Source of the DNA: Oryzias latipes
Lineage: Eukaryota; Chordata; Actinopteri; Beloniformes; Adrianichthyidae
NCBI RefSeq assembly: GCF_002234675.1
Contig: NC_019859.2
Location: 8,273,983 to 8,337,982, forward strand
Length of the DNA stretch: 64,000 bases
Direction of reading: 5' to 3'
Part shown: positions 26,091-50,153 of the stretch, piece by piece
Layout: each line of letters begins with the position of its first letter
Position numbering within the stretch: the stretch's first letter is position 1
Made by a program: the position numbers and the translations under genes
The notes under the pieces: model-generated
What the model saw: the letters and a program-made list of their open reading frames with translations, nothing else
What the model was told of the DNA's origin: nothing
Database searches by the model: none

Positions 26091-26370
26091 TTTTAAGCTC
26101 AGTTCTTCACAACAAGTTGTTTTTGGTTGTTTGAATGAAAGTAAAATCACTTAACTGAGGAAATGTGGTTTGTCTACTTTTGTTTTATTCCATTTCTTGC
26201 GCACACTTTACATGCAATCATAGACATGCTTTTTTGACAATAACAAATCGGAGTCTGTGCCGTATAGTTGAAGTAACCAAAGCGAAAAACTAACAAAAAC
26301 TGCATTTATATGATCACTTCTGCTATGTACATCATTTTTTGGAGAATCAGCTGCGTAATTGAAAGAAACT

Positions 26371-29270
26371 TCACGGTGAGAATGTGGTGCTTGTCTCTGT
26401 CTCGTTGGCCCCAGAGCTCTTCCTCCTGGCGTAGGTATACCTGTAGAACTGCTCCTGGCTCATGCAGCCATATTCCTTCAGAAGCTTGAAGAGGTCATTG
26501 CGAAACTTCACACCGATGAAAGCATAGACAAAAGGGTTGAGACAGCACCTGAAGAAGGCCAAACCCTGCGTGGCATCTGTAGCCAACATGAGTGTGTTAT
26601 CGTATTCACAATCTTCAGTTCCTCCATTCGCTGTGACAGAAGTGGACAAGAACAGGACGATGTTGTAAGGAACCTGGGAGACGAGAAAAACGGTCACCAC
26701 AGCCAGAATGACCTTGATGGCCTTGTTCCTTTCAAAGTTTCGAGCTTGGCAAAGAGTTTTAATGATGCTTGCATAACAGAAGCCCATAACCAGGAGAGGA
26801 AGGAGGAAGGCCAAAGCTATTTGGCTGGCTTGGATGCCGACTTTCAACTCGGTGCTATTTTGGTTAGAAAGGCTGCAGGTGTTGTTGCTGACATTGGTGT
26901 AAGCCATTTCAGGAATGGAGAAGATCAGTGCCATCACCCAGACAACAGTTGATGACACTTTGCTATAAAAGGCTGCTTCTGTGCGGTGCCGGTGAGACGA
27001 AACGGCCTTGGCGATGGCGAAGTATCGATCGATGCTGATGAGGCAGAGGAACAACATGCTGCTGTAGAAGCTGACCTTGTAAATGGTGTACATGGATTTG
27101 CACACCATCTGGCCGAGGACCCACTCTGCCATGGAACTGGCCGCCCAGAAGGGGAGGGACAGGGCGAAGAGCAGGTCGGCAAAGGACAGGTTGAGCAAGT
27201 ACACGTCCGTCATGGTCTTGAGGCGCTTGAAGTGGAAGACTGTGAGGATGACCAGAAGGTTACCTGCCACACCCAATAGGCAGATGATGGAGAAAAGGGT
27301 AGGCATGAACCATCTGCGAAAATTCCTGTTCACGTCTTTCACACAGGGTGTGGGAAAATTGCTGTAATCTACGCTGGGAAAGCTGATGTAATCCAAATCC
27401 AGGTCTGATTCTGAGCTGGTACTGTTCACACCCTCAGACATGCATTCCTGCAAGAAATCATGAAAAATAGATCATCTGTTTGTTCTGGGCGGTTTTTTGA
27501 CACAACCAAAAAATTACGCAAAATGTCCGCAATTCAGAATAGATTTTACAGGAACCGGGCAGCAATAACCAAGGGCCGATCCCATTCAATTTGGGATTAA
27601 GATATAAGGAAAGTGAAGCTGGGTCAGTGCGCCTGGTAACCACTAGGAGGGTCATTGAACAAGCATGTGTGGTTGGTTCGCTCCAAACTAAAACGGCACA
27701 ACTTCACAACAGATACAGATTCATTTAAAAATCAGATTCCAAAACATTTTTTTTTTATAATATCTTAAGCTAAATCAAATTGAATTGGTGAGAAATAATC
27801 ATTGCCTGACTAAATTGAATTGGATTTCTGATTCCTCAAAGAATACTTTTGCTTATACGTTTATGGATTTTAAATCACATTTATGGAGTATATTGAAATT
27901 ATCTTATTAAAATAAACTTTATTAAACCGATTTCAATGGAGTTGGTTGAGTGAATTGGATTATAAGTAGTTTGCTGGATAGATGGGACATTTGAATGATT
28001 TAATGGTTTTATAGTCTATCACAATAACTTCTGATGCTAATTAGAACTGTTATAAAGAACATAAAGTAATTACAGTAATTGGGCTTAAACAAATTGTTAA
28101 CTCTTTCTACTCAGTTCCCAAGAAGGAGGTGAACCGTTCAATGGTGCACAGTTAAACAAAAATGAACTCTTACTCAAACTTTGACAATCCCACCCCCAAA
28201 TCAAGTTAATCAAACTAATTTGGGAGTCATTTTTACCCGTTTCATTGCAGAATAATCTATTTGTTTTGTTAAAGCTTATTTTGCCTTCAGTTCAACACAA
28301 CCGATTCCAATTCAAATATACTTCAATTGAAAACTTCCTGTTTGAGTTTAGTCATGTAAATCTATTTTGTTTTTGATTTAGTCAAGGTATTACTAAAAAG
28401 TATCTACTTTTTCTACACAGGGACAAGCAAGTCAACAAATCCCAAGAAGAGAATCATTCCTGCCTGATGAAGCGTAATGAAGCGTCTGGGATCAGTGAGC
28501 GTCTCACATGCTCTGCTGTATGACCACTCATTTCCTCTTTACTCTCCTCAGAGCAGGAACTGGCGCTTCGTCAGCCACTACAGGTTAGTTTAAGACTCGA
28601 TGTACATTTAATCCTTGATGTGACCGTATTCTCTTACCTTCAAAGAAATGAACCAGATGAGAACGGTCGACAGGCTCAGAAGACCTGCAGAAGCACCTGT
28701 AAAACATTTTAGTCTAAAATGTAATTCCATGTTTATACACCTGTTTTTACTCTGTGGTAAAGCGGTTGGCTTTACAATTTTATTTCATTTAACATTAACC
28801 AAAATATTATTAAGTCTTCCTGTTTGACGGTCTAAACTGAATTCCAGAGCTTAGATCCTTAAATGGAAGATTGGAACAACTTTTAGAATCTGGGGACAAA
28901 GTTAAAACTGTTTTAACTTGTGTTCAAACTATTCTAAACAAGAAATGTAGCATTAAAAAAAAAAAAAAGAAAAATCTAAAAATTCTCAGTGCGTCTCAGA
29001 CAGTGGTTAACAGATAACAGATCTCTATAAACCAGAACAATAACTTCTTAGATCTGTGCTACTTCATTCACAAATACAATAACCTGTTCTGCAATCTGTC
29101 AGAGGGGATTTCTTTTAAGGGATGCAAATATCTATTTCTTTCTTTGCTGACACAAGCTGGCCTGTGGTAGGACTGTATCAAAAAAAAAGTCACTATAGAT
29201 ATAAAACAATTCTTTGAACGCACATGTGGTACAAGCTCTGGAAAGACTCACCTGCAGCAGCAGCAGTCAT
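26371..29270 (-). CDS. ccr7: C-C chemokine receptor type 7, three coding exons
   Basis: A seven-helix GPCR for the homing chemokines CCL19/CCL21 that guides dendritic cells and lymphocytes. Coding exons are 29270-29252 (19 nt), 28696-28638 and 27447-26371, all with canonical splice sites and matching phases, giving 384 aa (human 378). The first two exons supply a hydrophobic leader (LLSLSTVLIWFISL) as in mammalian CCR7. The body has an acidic N-terminus with Tyr (DLDLDYISF), TM1 GNLLVILTVF, DRYFAIA at the end of TM3, FERNKAIKVI before TM6 and NPFVY in TM7. The C-terminal stretch GVKFRNDLFKLLKEYG and ending TSTTFSP identify CCR7 rather than CCR9. A minus-strand AATAAA at 26184-26189 may be the poly(A) signal. 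Flanked by tns4 and smarce1, as in human. Confidence 0.95.
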
Positions 29271-29587
29271 GTTGCTCGAGTTGTGAGTACGGCTACAAAA
29301 CAGATGGAATGAGTGCGTTTGATGGTGGTTTCCCCTTGTAGATGTGAAAAAAAAAAAAAGACTCACGGAAATAATGTTCTTGTCAGACCTCAATTATCAT
29401 GCGAGAAAAAGAAGAAACCCACACTTCAAAATAAAACGCAAGAAAAACAATTTTGTCAAGTGAAGGATGCAGTGCAGACACGGCTGTTAAAAAACTGCAG
29501 GATACAATGAGATTGTTTAAAAAAACAAACATGATGATAAAAAGCCAAAAATACCATTAAATAACATTTAATTTCAGTCCACACAGA

Positions 29588-29985
29588 TTTAAAGACCCAC
29601 TGCAATGAAAATCGGGTTGTCTGTGTTTTTATCATGTTGTTGTTGCATTTTTCTCATGATGGAGGACATATAGAAAGAAAATTAAATCTCCATTTCTGAG
29701 TAAAAGGCACAAAACTGCAGTTAGAAAATCTTGTAGGTGTGACGTAGAAGCTACTACGGCAAGCGACAAGCTCCCTCCGCTCCATTCTGATGCATCCACC
29801 TTTAGACGACTAAATCCATCTCTGTTTTCCTCGTCTGAGCTGGCATCTGCCTCAAACCTGTACAGCTGAATAGCGCCAACATTGCTAGCAATTTCTTGTT
29901 GCATCGGTAATGTTAAGCTGGAAGTGTGTAAGCTAGAGTGAGAGAGAGTGAACAGAGGGATGTTGCAGAAGACACCAAGTAGTTC
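29588..29985 (-). mobile_element. Dispersed repeat family R1, copy 2
   Basis: Begins TTAAAGACCCACTGCAATG and contains TTCTCATGATGGAGGACATA, TCCATTCTGATGCATCCA and GAGCTGGCATCTGCC. These match 53479-54044 on the same strand and 21534-22215 in reverse. The right end is not resolved. It lies between ccr7 exon 1 and smarce1. Confidence 0.6.
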
Positions 29986-30049
29986 TAGAGAGATCATTGA
30001 TATGATTGCACTTGCTGTGTTTATCAACTCTTTTTTTGGATGAGTTTAT

Positions 30050-31230
30050 AAGGAGGTCGAGCTCAGTCTGTGTGGGTTTCATTTGCAGTTGTAGCCACAT
30101 TTACACCTCAACCGACCGTGTAGCTGTGGCAGAAGGTTGATGATGCGGACTTGTGCTAAATAAGGTTCAAACTTCAAAGCTCTGAGATCGTCATGGAGAT
30201 GGTGCGCAAAGTTAAAGTGAAGGTTACCGACGTGATTCAAGTGTATATGGATGTATGTGTTTATGTTTATCTATCAATGTCACCACTAATTATCCCAATA
30301 GTCTGACATATCTATGTATAGATTTATATTTCTGCTGTTGGTTTAGTTTCTTTTTATTTGTGTTTTGTTTGCTTGGAATAAATAAAATTAAAATTCCTAT
30401 CTTTTTGGTGAAGTCGTTAGGCCTGATTTATCAAATCAAATCAAACTTTGTTCAAAAACAGAAAAAAAGGTGTGTAAACAGTAGGTAAATAGGACAAATC
30501 CCCTTGTCCTTCCATCCGTTGACACAATGAATGGATGCATGAAAACAGAGGACTGTAATTCTAACTTAGATTTAGTTTTTGGTTAAGTTTGGCGGCTTTG
30601 ATCTTCAGAAAGGCCACACTTGTTTCCATCATGACAGGGACACCCTAAGAAGCTGTAGTGCACTATTTATGTAAATTATGTATATTAGGGGAAATTGGCA
30701 TTTGCAGCAAAAATCCCATTTTAAGCCTTTCTTGGTGAGGCGCTTTAGTGATGCAACGCCGTTCAGTGCTTCTACTTCGGACGCGAGACCTTGCAGGAGC
30801 CGTGCAGAAGCTCCTGCACACCTGTATCTCTGTGGTTGTGGTTTGAAGCTTTCACTTCAGGCAGAGCAAACCGCAGGGTACACGGCAGAGCCAAAATGCA
30901 GAACACTGTGATGGAAAGAGAAGCTCTGTCAAATCTCAACCTTACTCCATTTTGCAGCCTGACCTGGTCCTCACTCCTTTTGGATTCCTCGCCGTGCTAA
31001 CAGGATTTCTGAGTCAAAAACGAGAGAATACTCTGGAAGTCTTTGAAATCTGCTCAAAACAGGAAGCCTCAACAATTCCCTCATGATACCCACTTCCCTT
31101 ACCTGCGCTGTGCAAAGGGGAGCGATGTGCATGGTGCAAGCCCTCTGCAGCGTCTGAGTGACTGACAGCAGTTCAGCAGCTCCTCTCAGACTTTTTTGTG
31201 TAAAGCAAAAAGAAGATTTTCCTGTTCAGG
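30050..31230. other. Spacer between ccr7 and smarce1, no gene seen
   Basis: The 5' flank of ccr7 and the downstream flank of smarce1. No splice-bounded exon or conserved motif was recognised. A short CAAAT repeat (about 30428-30445) hints at an old LINE tail. Confidence 0.45.
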
Positions 31231-31239
31231 GTAGAAAAG

Positions 31240-31245
31240 TTTATT
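31240..31245 (-). terminator. smarce1: Candidate smarce1 poly(A) signal
   Basis: AATAAA on the minus strand about 520 nt downstream of the smarce1 stop codon. It is a plausible canonical signal; no cleavage site evidence. Confidence 0.45.
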
Positions 31246-31765
31246 GGTATAAATATGAAAAAGACTGCATGTTGAAACCTCGTTACACGGCGCGCACACG
31301 TCACGGCACATTTAAAGTTTGTGTGTTTGAAAAAAAACAAAACATGTTCTAAGCGTACTGCTTTTGATTTGATTGGCTGCGAGCAAACTTGAGAACACTG
31401 GTAGTGGAGCTTTGTACAGCACTGATGATCACTTTAAAACGCTGATAATAAATAACAGTAAACACATAAAAATAGTAACAATCATACTACTTCATGACAA
31501 CAAACTCCTGAGACAATACTGTCACTGTAATACGGATACGGAGAGTAAACAAGGTTCTCCTCAGAGGAGGCGCTCCGCTTCTCCACAACTTCAAAAAGCT
31601 GCATCATGCAAAACAATAAAGCCACCATGGCACAAGACGACGAGCAACACCGAGCGCTTCTGTCGGATGATATGTGTGGAGATGTGCTGAAGGCGGCCTT
31701 CAGGTGACGCCCTATAATAGTGCTTTCTCGGGCCGGCATCAGTGGCCCCCCTCCCCCCGTTTGGC

Positions 31766-43394
<11,629 letters not shown>

Positions 43395-44852
43395 CTTGAC
43401 AGTGAGGAGGAGCTTTCAGTCTTATCCAGTCATCGGATCTGTGAAAAAAAAAAAAACAAAGCAGAAAAATGCCATAAATACTTAAGACTAAAAAAATCAG
43501 CTTTTATTTTAAACAGCATGTGGCCATTTCTTAATCACATGATGATAAAAAAGTCAGAATCAATAACCTTGTGTTGATCCAATCCAGCATTGACTAACCC
43601 TGATGTAAAAACACAAACGGCAGCATGAAATTCAGACGCTCAGTCCCAACTCCACCAATAGCCGACTGATTTTTGTAAACAATTCAGATGAATAAAGTTT
43701 ATCTAACAGAAAGATGAGCAGAGTAAAAAAAAATAGCTTTTTTATGAGATGTTATTTATTCACCAAAAGAAAGAAAAGTTAAATCATGAATGAAAACCAA
43801 ACTGTCTAAACATAAAAATGTGTCTTTTCCAACGCCTGTATAGAAACCCAGGTGAGCTCATGAGGTGATGAACTTTCTGCTTTGGAAAACAAAAATAATT
43901 AATTATTGGATTGTAGCCCCACATTATCACACTCCCCCCACTATGTCTAACTTTCCAGAAAGACTGTAGGTTTCATCCAGATATTAGTCCAAAGAGGATG
44001 TGTCCTAAAGTTTTGGAGATAATCCAGATCCGTTCTTTATTGCATTCAAATATGAAACGAGTCTCTTTGCTCAGCAGTTTCTCTTTGAACTCTCCAATGG
44101 ATCCATTTTTGTCCAAAAGTCTCTTTCCGATTGTTGCATCCAGAACTCTGACCTTCAGTGAATCAAGCGAGGCGTGCTTTCCTTTCCGTGTTCTCCTGCT
44201 TCCTCTTAGAGAACCTCCAGGATGAGGTGAGTCGGTCCTGGAAAAGTTCTCTCCTCTCTTCCCCCTTTTTCTCCAGGTGAGGATGAAGAGTCTCGCTGTG
44301 GTTCTACGATGCTTCATAGCATCAAAATCAGCTTTGTAACTTTCAGACTGACTGTTTTGTCCAATCAGCTCTTGACCTTTTATTATGTCATTTAAGCGTC
44401 ACTTTAATTCAAAGCAATTTACAAAACAGACAAGAACAAAATGTGACTCAACACATTTTAGGGTTAACTGCTGTAAAAGCAGCCTCATCAGCATAGAGAG
44501 ACATTTAGAATTAGGGAGGAAGGTTTATTTTTTCTTTGGATGGCAGCAGAACCATTTCCTGCTGGAGACGTTTCAGCTTCATCACTGCATCCGACGGCTT
44601 CCAGAGAAGTGACTTCAACAGGTCAGAGCGTAAACAGACCTGAATGTGGCAAAAGAAACGTTTTAAAAGGCGGTTAATTGCAGATCCTGCATGCTTTGGT
44701 TTGTGGGGAAAATGGTGTTGCTGCTGAATTAAATGTTAAAAAAATACATTTTGTTTTTAAAACAAAGACAGGATAAATAGTTTACACTGAAACATAATCT
44801 ATTATCTCAGATTTGAAAACTAATGAAAAGTATTTGTTATCTCGTCCTTGAC
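43395..44852. other. Start of the presumed smarce1 first intron
   Basis: Contains the 5' UTR part of the first coding exon (to about 43438) and then sequence with no supported gene. A 114-codon minus-strand open frame at 43973-44317 has no recognised motif and no splice support. Confidence 0.4.
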
Positions 44853-46312
44853 CAGGGCTCGACATAGCCATTTGTCCGCTGGCCCGGTCCTGTTTTTCGA
44901 GCAGTGCGGACCACAAGACTTTACTTTTCACTTGTCCGCTCGGGCCACTAAAATATTTAACGGTTTATATATTCTTCACCTTTTTCAATAAAGTAAATTT
45001 TGCGAAAACGTGTAGATTTACCTCGTCTTCATAATTTAGTTTTTCTGCTAGTCCTGTGTTCAGACTTCAAGGGTTTCTATGGGAAACCTTTGATCACTTC
45101 TCCTTCTCTCCCGCCTGCGCGCGCTCGGCTTTCACTGCCGAGCACCACGCGGCACGCGCTCACTACTTTTTTTTTTCAAACTTTATTGAATGTAACAATT
45201 CAATACAAAACAATGTTAAACAGCAACAACGAAGGCACAAGCCAGTGGGTTATTATTACATTTTAGGCAGATATATTTAAACTGACACACATATCAGCGC
45301 GCCCCCTGGTGGTTTTTCACCGCGATGATCATAAATCCAACACCGTCACTGAAGAGAGACTGAAGCATGTCAGAGATGTGGAAGACATGGCAGGAATAGA
45401 TAGGAATATGTTGGATGGAGTAGTGGGTATAATTAGTAGTATGGACAGCAAGATATTTAATGAATGCATTGAAGATGAAACTGTATCCACTAAGCTTTAA
45501 GCTGAATGTCAAAGAATCAAAGGCAACTCCAAATACCTGAATCTCAGACTCAAATGCAGTAGAATGTTAAACTACTTAATTTTGTTTTTCTGTACAACAC
45601 TGTAAGCAGTAAGTATTTCTAGTTAGCTGAATGATCTCAGTTAGACCTGCACAATATGAGGAAAACTCGCGATATGCGATATCAGAGATTAAAATTGCGA
45701 TAACGATATAATTTGCGGTATATAAACAAACAGCAAAATAACAAAATAACCATTCCCAGTTTAAAAATTATACTCCAAATGATCCACGTTGACATAGGTT
45801 ACAAACATCTAACATAACAGGGCTTCATCTGATTGGTCAACAATGTGAAGGCGTCCATCCGATTGGTCAAATGCATTGAAGGATAAATTTGATTCGTTAA
45901 ATGGTTCAAGCTGCCATTAGATTGTTTTAACACATTTAAGGTTTATGATTTATTGCGATATTGGCCGTTAGAAGCACCATGAAAACTTCTTAACTAGTGT
46001 TAACTACTACACTGCAGTGCTCTCTTCAAAAAATCTGAAACAGACTAGAGCAGATTTAAGTTTGATATGGTCTATTTTCAGTCATTGAAAAGTGTAGAAA
46101 TAAGTGATGTCACCAGAATGCACCAAATTGTACCATATTAAAAGTTTCCGGGGGGGCATGCCCACAGACCCCCCTAAAGTTGCAAGCACCTGCGGAGCGG
46201 CGGGTCCCGCTATGCGCGGTGTCGGGCCAGTAACTTTCAGGCAGGGCCAGTAAGTTTCAAAAACTACTGGCCCTGTGGGCCAGTGCAAATTTCTGGGCTA
46301 TGTCAACCCCTG
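44853..46312. mobile_element. 1.46-kb TIR DNA transposon, apparently non-autonomous, with a nested repeat
   Basis: The left end CAGGGCTCGACATAGCC and the right end GGGCTATGTCAACCCCTG form terminal inverted repeats. Both continue into inverted GCTGGCCC/GGGCCAG blocks. TTGAC directly flanks both ends (44848-44852 and 46313-46317). A short open stretch at 45309-45500 (with KHVRDVEDMAGIDRNML) has no recognised domain and may be transposase debris. A second repeat (about 45640-45975, with ATATGCGATATC) seems nested inside. CAGG-type ends suggest hAT-like, but the 5-bp duplication does not fit hAT (8 bp), so the superfamily is left open. Confidence 0.65.
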
Positions 46313-46412
46313 TTGACTGACTTCCGATTCATTCAAGTAGGTTTGTCTTACATCTCCCAGTTTCACCAGAAAACATCTAAGACGAGGTTTCTGAGCCTTT
46401 CAGCTCTACGTA

Positions 46413-48830
46413 CATTTTTTTTTTTTTTTAACTTGTCCTGTCCAACAGCTGGGCAGACAGATGAAAGCTGAGGGCCTCTTGTGTTGGACATATTTTACTT
46501 TAACAAGAGGGGTTATTAATCTTCAGACAAACCAAATGTATGTCTGAATAAACCCCTTTTGTAATTGAGGCCAAACTTTATTAATTTCAATCATGTCTGA
46601 AAATCTTTGGTGTTGGACCGGACGGAAAAGGAAAGAGGGGAAGAAGAGAGAGGGACGTTAGAGAGAGGGGGGGTAGGGGGTGATAATAGGAGGGGAAGGG
46701 GGATAAGACCATGAAGCAGCATAAAGCAACAAGTTTACTGGTTGTTAATCATTATGGTAAGGTTCAAATGTAGAAGAAAAAAAAAAAAAGGAAAAAAAGG
46801 GGCGGAGCCTGTCCACACACACACTCAAATGTTATAAACACACCTGCTAGCTGCAAAAATGTCCACCTGTCGACATGTACACAAAACAGATAGTGTTCAC
46901 ACGCATACTTGTGCCTTAAAACCAACTAGTGTGAAATATTTCAGTCATTCAGTCATGCAAACTGTTAGTGCAAAGGTGAGCTAACACCAGTGCTCAGGTG
47001 AGTGTTTATGTTCTTCTAAAATGGATGGTGGAACGTGAAAAGAAGGAGGGAGAGTGCCCAGCCATCCCCACCCCAAGACCCCCACCGCAGCAGCAGCGGC
47101 AGCCGGAATCCCCCCAACGCCACACGGGAACCAGCAGGGAACAACCGCCGCCCGGGCGACCAAGCCCGCCACCCAGGCCAGGGCCAGCAGGGCCGCCGCA
47201 AGGCCCCCAGAGCCAGAGGCCAGGGACGCACGGAGGGAAAGAGAGCGCCGCCCCAGCCCAACCAGGAGAGCAGCCCCCCCGCCGCGCCGGGAGAACCCAA
47301 CGCAGGGCCCCACCGGAGAAGGACGCCCACAGCCCCAAACGAGCACCCCACCACCACCCAGGAGTTCCGGGCATCCCCCCGCCCCAACCCCAGGTACGAG
47401 CCAGGACCCCCCAAGGGAGACCCGCTCCGCACTCCAGGCAGCCACCCGCCCGGCCCACGGTTGGTCCAGGGAGGAGCGAGGCAGGGGCCCGCCGCCCCCG
47501 CCCAGGAGGGGGGAACCCCGGGGAAAAAAGAGGGCCCACAAGGGGTGTTGTAAATATGGCCCGACCAGGCTCGGCCACAGTTGGAAATTTGGCGGGGCCC
47601 AGCACTCAGGAGCAAGGACCAGAACCCACCCCCCAGGGACCAGACACCCCCGGCTCAGATGTAATGTGAACCCCCCCACCGCGCGGAGAGAGCACCGCCG
47701 GGCCCAGGAAGCCGGCACCCCGGGGACACGGCCGCCGCTGCAAAGGGGCTCGTACCCCCCACCAGGGAAGAGGCAGGGGACAGACGGACCCGGTCCCACC
47801 TTCCTTGCAAAATGTGTGTGCGTGTATGTGTGTTTGAAAGGGTGTGTGTGTGCATGTGTGTGTGTTTATGTTGGGATGTATATATTGAGGGGGGAGGGGT
47901 GTGTGTACTAAGGGGGGTGCGGTTAAAATTGGCGGGTAGGGCACTAAGGGGACATCTCCTGATTACTCACAGTGACGTCCCCTCACCCTCCCCACCAAGG
48001 GGCCCTAAATGTCTAAGGTGCGGTTAAAATTGGCGGGTAGGGTGCTAGGAGGACATCCGCTGCTTGCTGGCAGTGATGTCCAAGCACCCCCCCTACCAAG
48101 GGCCCTACATGTCTAAGGTGCAAATAAAACCGAAAGAGGGGGGGCCCACTCCATACGGCAACCACAGGAGGGGGGCCACTGCCTAGTAAACCCCCCCCCC
48201 AAGGCTCATCGGGCTAAGCCCCCCACCCCCTCACCCTATTATGAGGTTATATGAGGAAGGGGGTAAGTTGGGGACAGATGATAGACTGTCCCCCGGTGGT
48301 CAAACAGCTGTCCCCCGCCCCCCCCCCCCAGCAAGGGGGCCAGGCCCACCCAGCCCTGGGGCCCCACCCCCGGAGGCGCAGACACCCCAGGCCCAGCACC
48401 ACCACCCCCACACAGAGAGAGAGGAGCCAGAAAGCGCCGGCCCCCCCCGGAGCAAGCCCAGGCCCCCACCCCCAAACGCCGGCCCTAGAAGAGCTCTGGT
48501 CAGGCCTCGACGGGACCGAGGCAGCCAACCGGCCGGGGAAACCGCCGATGGCCTCAGCGGAGACCCCGACCCGTCAACCCCCCCTGCCCCGTACCAATAG
48601 TGCCCCCCCCCCCTCCCCCAGAATGCCCCCCCACAGGACAGGGCCGACAAGACCCCCACCCCACCCCCAGACCCCGCAGCCGAACCGGATGACACCCAGA
48701 GCGACCGGGGGCCCCAAGAGGGTTGCCCCGTCCCGCCCCAGAGCCAGGGAAGGGCCGATCCCAGCCCCAGGTGTAGATGGGAAGCCCATCCAGCGCCGCT
48801 GGGCCCCCCCCCCCGAGCAGCGCCCCCCGC
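46413..48830 (-). mobile_element. GC-rich 2.4-kb retroposon with A-tail and 11-bp target-site duplication, no RT
   Basis: AGCTCTACGTA occurs at 46402-46412 and again at 48831-48841, exactly flanking the segment. Just inside the left repeat is a run of about 16 T, the A-tail of a minus-strand insertion. The body is extremely GC- and C-rich on the plus strand, against an AT-rich surround, with a (GT)n stretch (about 47813-47865). Two ~100-bp tandem units, each starting GGTGCGGTTAAAATTGGCGG, occupy 47916-48016 and 48017-48116. Long frames on both strands (up to 285 codons) are Pro/Gly/Arg-biased with no domain, as expected where stops are rare. It could be a non-autonomous LINE-mobilised element or the 3' part of a LINE with an unusual GC-rich UTR. 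Confidence 0.7.
47916..48130. repeat. ~100-bp tandem repeat inside the GC-rich retroposon
   Basis: Units begin at 47916 and 48017 and a third starts at 48117 but diverges after about 6 bases. Shared landmarks in order are GGTTAAAATTGGCGGGTAGG, GGACATC, CAGTGA(C/T)GTCC, CACC and GGGCCCTA(A/C)ATGTCTAA. Confidence 0.85.
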
Positions 48831-49195
48831 AGCTCTACGTAAATTTATAACGCTTTGTGTCACGCTTCCTTTTAATTTGTTTTGATTAAAAACTGTCAAA
48901 CGGTTCTCTAAACAAATGAAACTATCAGTTTACCTGCTGAATATCTTCATCACTTTTTGCTGCTGCTTTACAGGAAACAATAACTGTTATTTATTCGGGA
49001 CTTCTTCGAAAATAAGCAAAGCGTGCTAACAAAAAAAAACTCAAGAAGAACAAAGAACTCAAGCGGGCCTATTGGGAGACTCCATAGCAAACGACACACC
49101 AGCTTTAGCTTTGGCTAACCTTAAAAATGCCAACCTTTTTTTTTTTTTTTAATAGAAATAACAAGATAAAAAAGGGCATACATGATAAGTTAATG

Positions 49196-50153
49196 TACGA
49201 CGGAGTATTAGGGCCACCAAAAAAAAAAAAAAAAAAAAAAGTAAAATTACGACATTTTATCTCGTAAATTTACGAGAAAAAAAGTCATAGGTTAACAAGG
49301 AGAAAACACCGAAGTTGTCAGTTTATCGGAGCATTGCTTGAAGATGAAAGATGTGGAGCCATTTGTGAAGCTTTATTTTCGGATTATTTTAGGTTTAAAA
49401 CAAAGAGATTCTGAACCTTTGGCGACTCAAAATCAGATTATTGTCAGTGGAGCCGTCTTTCCGGGGTTCAGTGTCAGTAAAGCGTAGTTTCATATGTAAA
49501 ATAAGGAGCTCAGAGACACGTTTGGGTGCAGAGGATCGCTGCAGCTTTTATTCTCCTTTTCATTCACAAACCCTGAAGTTCATCTGTCACCTTACGTCAT
49601 GAACCTGTCATCAGATCCGAACACCAATGCGGAAGTAAACGTCCCGTTATATCATCAAACGACAAAGATGAATGAAAATATTCGATTATAAAAGCATTAG
49701 AACGTTGAAAATGCCAACGTTGAAAACGTAGAGATCTTGTTTTTGGTGGAGGAAGAAACGACTGAAGTGGAAAGCTGCAGGGACACCGATGGCTTCATCG
49801 GGCTGCAGGGATCCTGCAAACCAACCATCAATAAATAAAACTTGAAAAAATTGTAAATCAAACAAATGAGCTTCCTGATATTTGGAACGTTCAAGCTCAT
49901 TCAGCTCATCTGTTCAACAAAGTTTAGTCGGTCTGCTCTGTTGCTGCGCGGCGTTCACCTGCGGCTCTGCATGTTCACTTCCACTTAATATCGTAAATTT
50001 ACGACTTAAAATCTTGTAAAATTACGAGTTTTTTCTCATAAATTTACGAGTTTTTATCTCATAAATTTACGAGATAAAAACTCGTAATTTCACTTTTCTT
50101 TTTTTTTGGGTGGCTTTTTTTTTTTTTTTTGGTGGCCCTAATACTCCGTCGTA
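49196..50153. mobile_element. Long-TIR element flanked by TTAATG
   Basis: The ends TACGACGGAGTATTAGGG and its exact inverse CCCTAATACTCCGTCGTA are followed by GCCACC and long A/T homopolymers. Further in, several CGTAAATTTACGAG palindromes extend the inverted repeats to about 90-100 bp. TTAATG flanks both sides (49190-49195 and 50154-50159). The 958-bp body shows no transposase. The TTAA core of the duplication would fit piggyBac or Kolobok, but the TACGACGG ends are not diagnostic. Confidence 0.75.

Noticed and set aside
26746-27367. Plus-strand and shifted frames inside ccr7
   Set aside because: Shadows of the intact receptor exon.
43973-44317. 114-codon minus-strand frame near smarce1 exon 1
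   Set aside because: No recognised domain and no splice or conservation evidence; it could be chance or repeat-derived.
46981-47911. Long open frames (199-285 codons) on both strands in the GC-rich region
   Set aside because: They overlap in several frames on both strands, are Pro/Gly/Arg-biased, have no domain, and lie inside a retroposon where GC richness removes stop codons.
48241-48899. Further long frames of up to 199 codons in the same GC-rich block
   Set aside because: Same reasoning: low complexity, mutual overlap, no splice or motif support.
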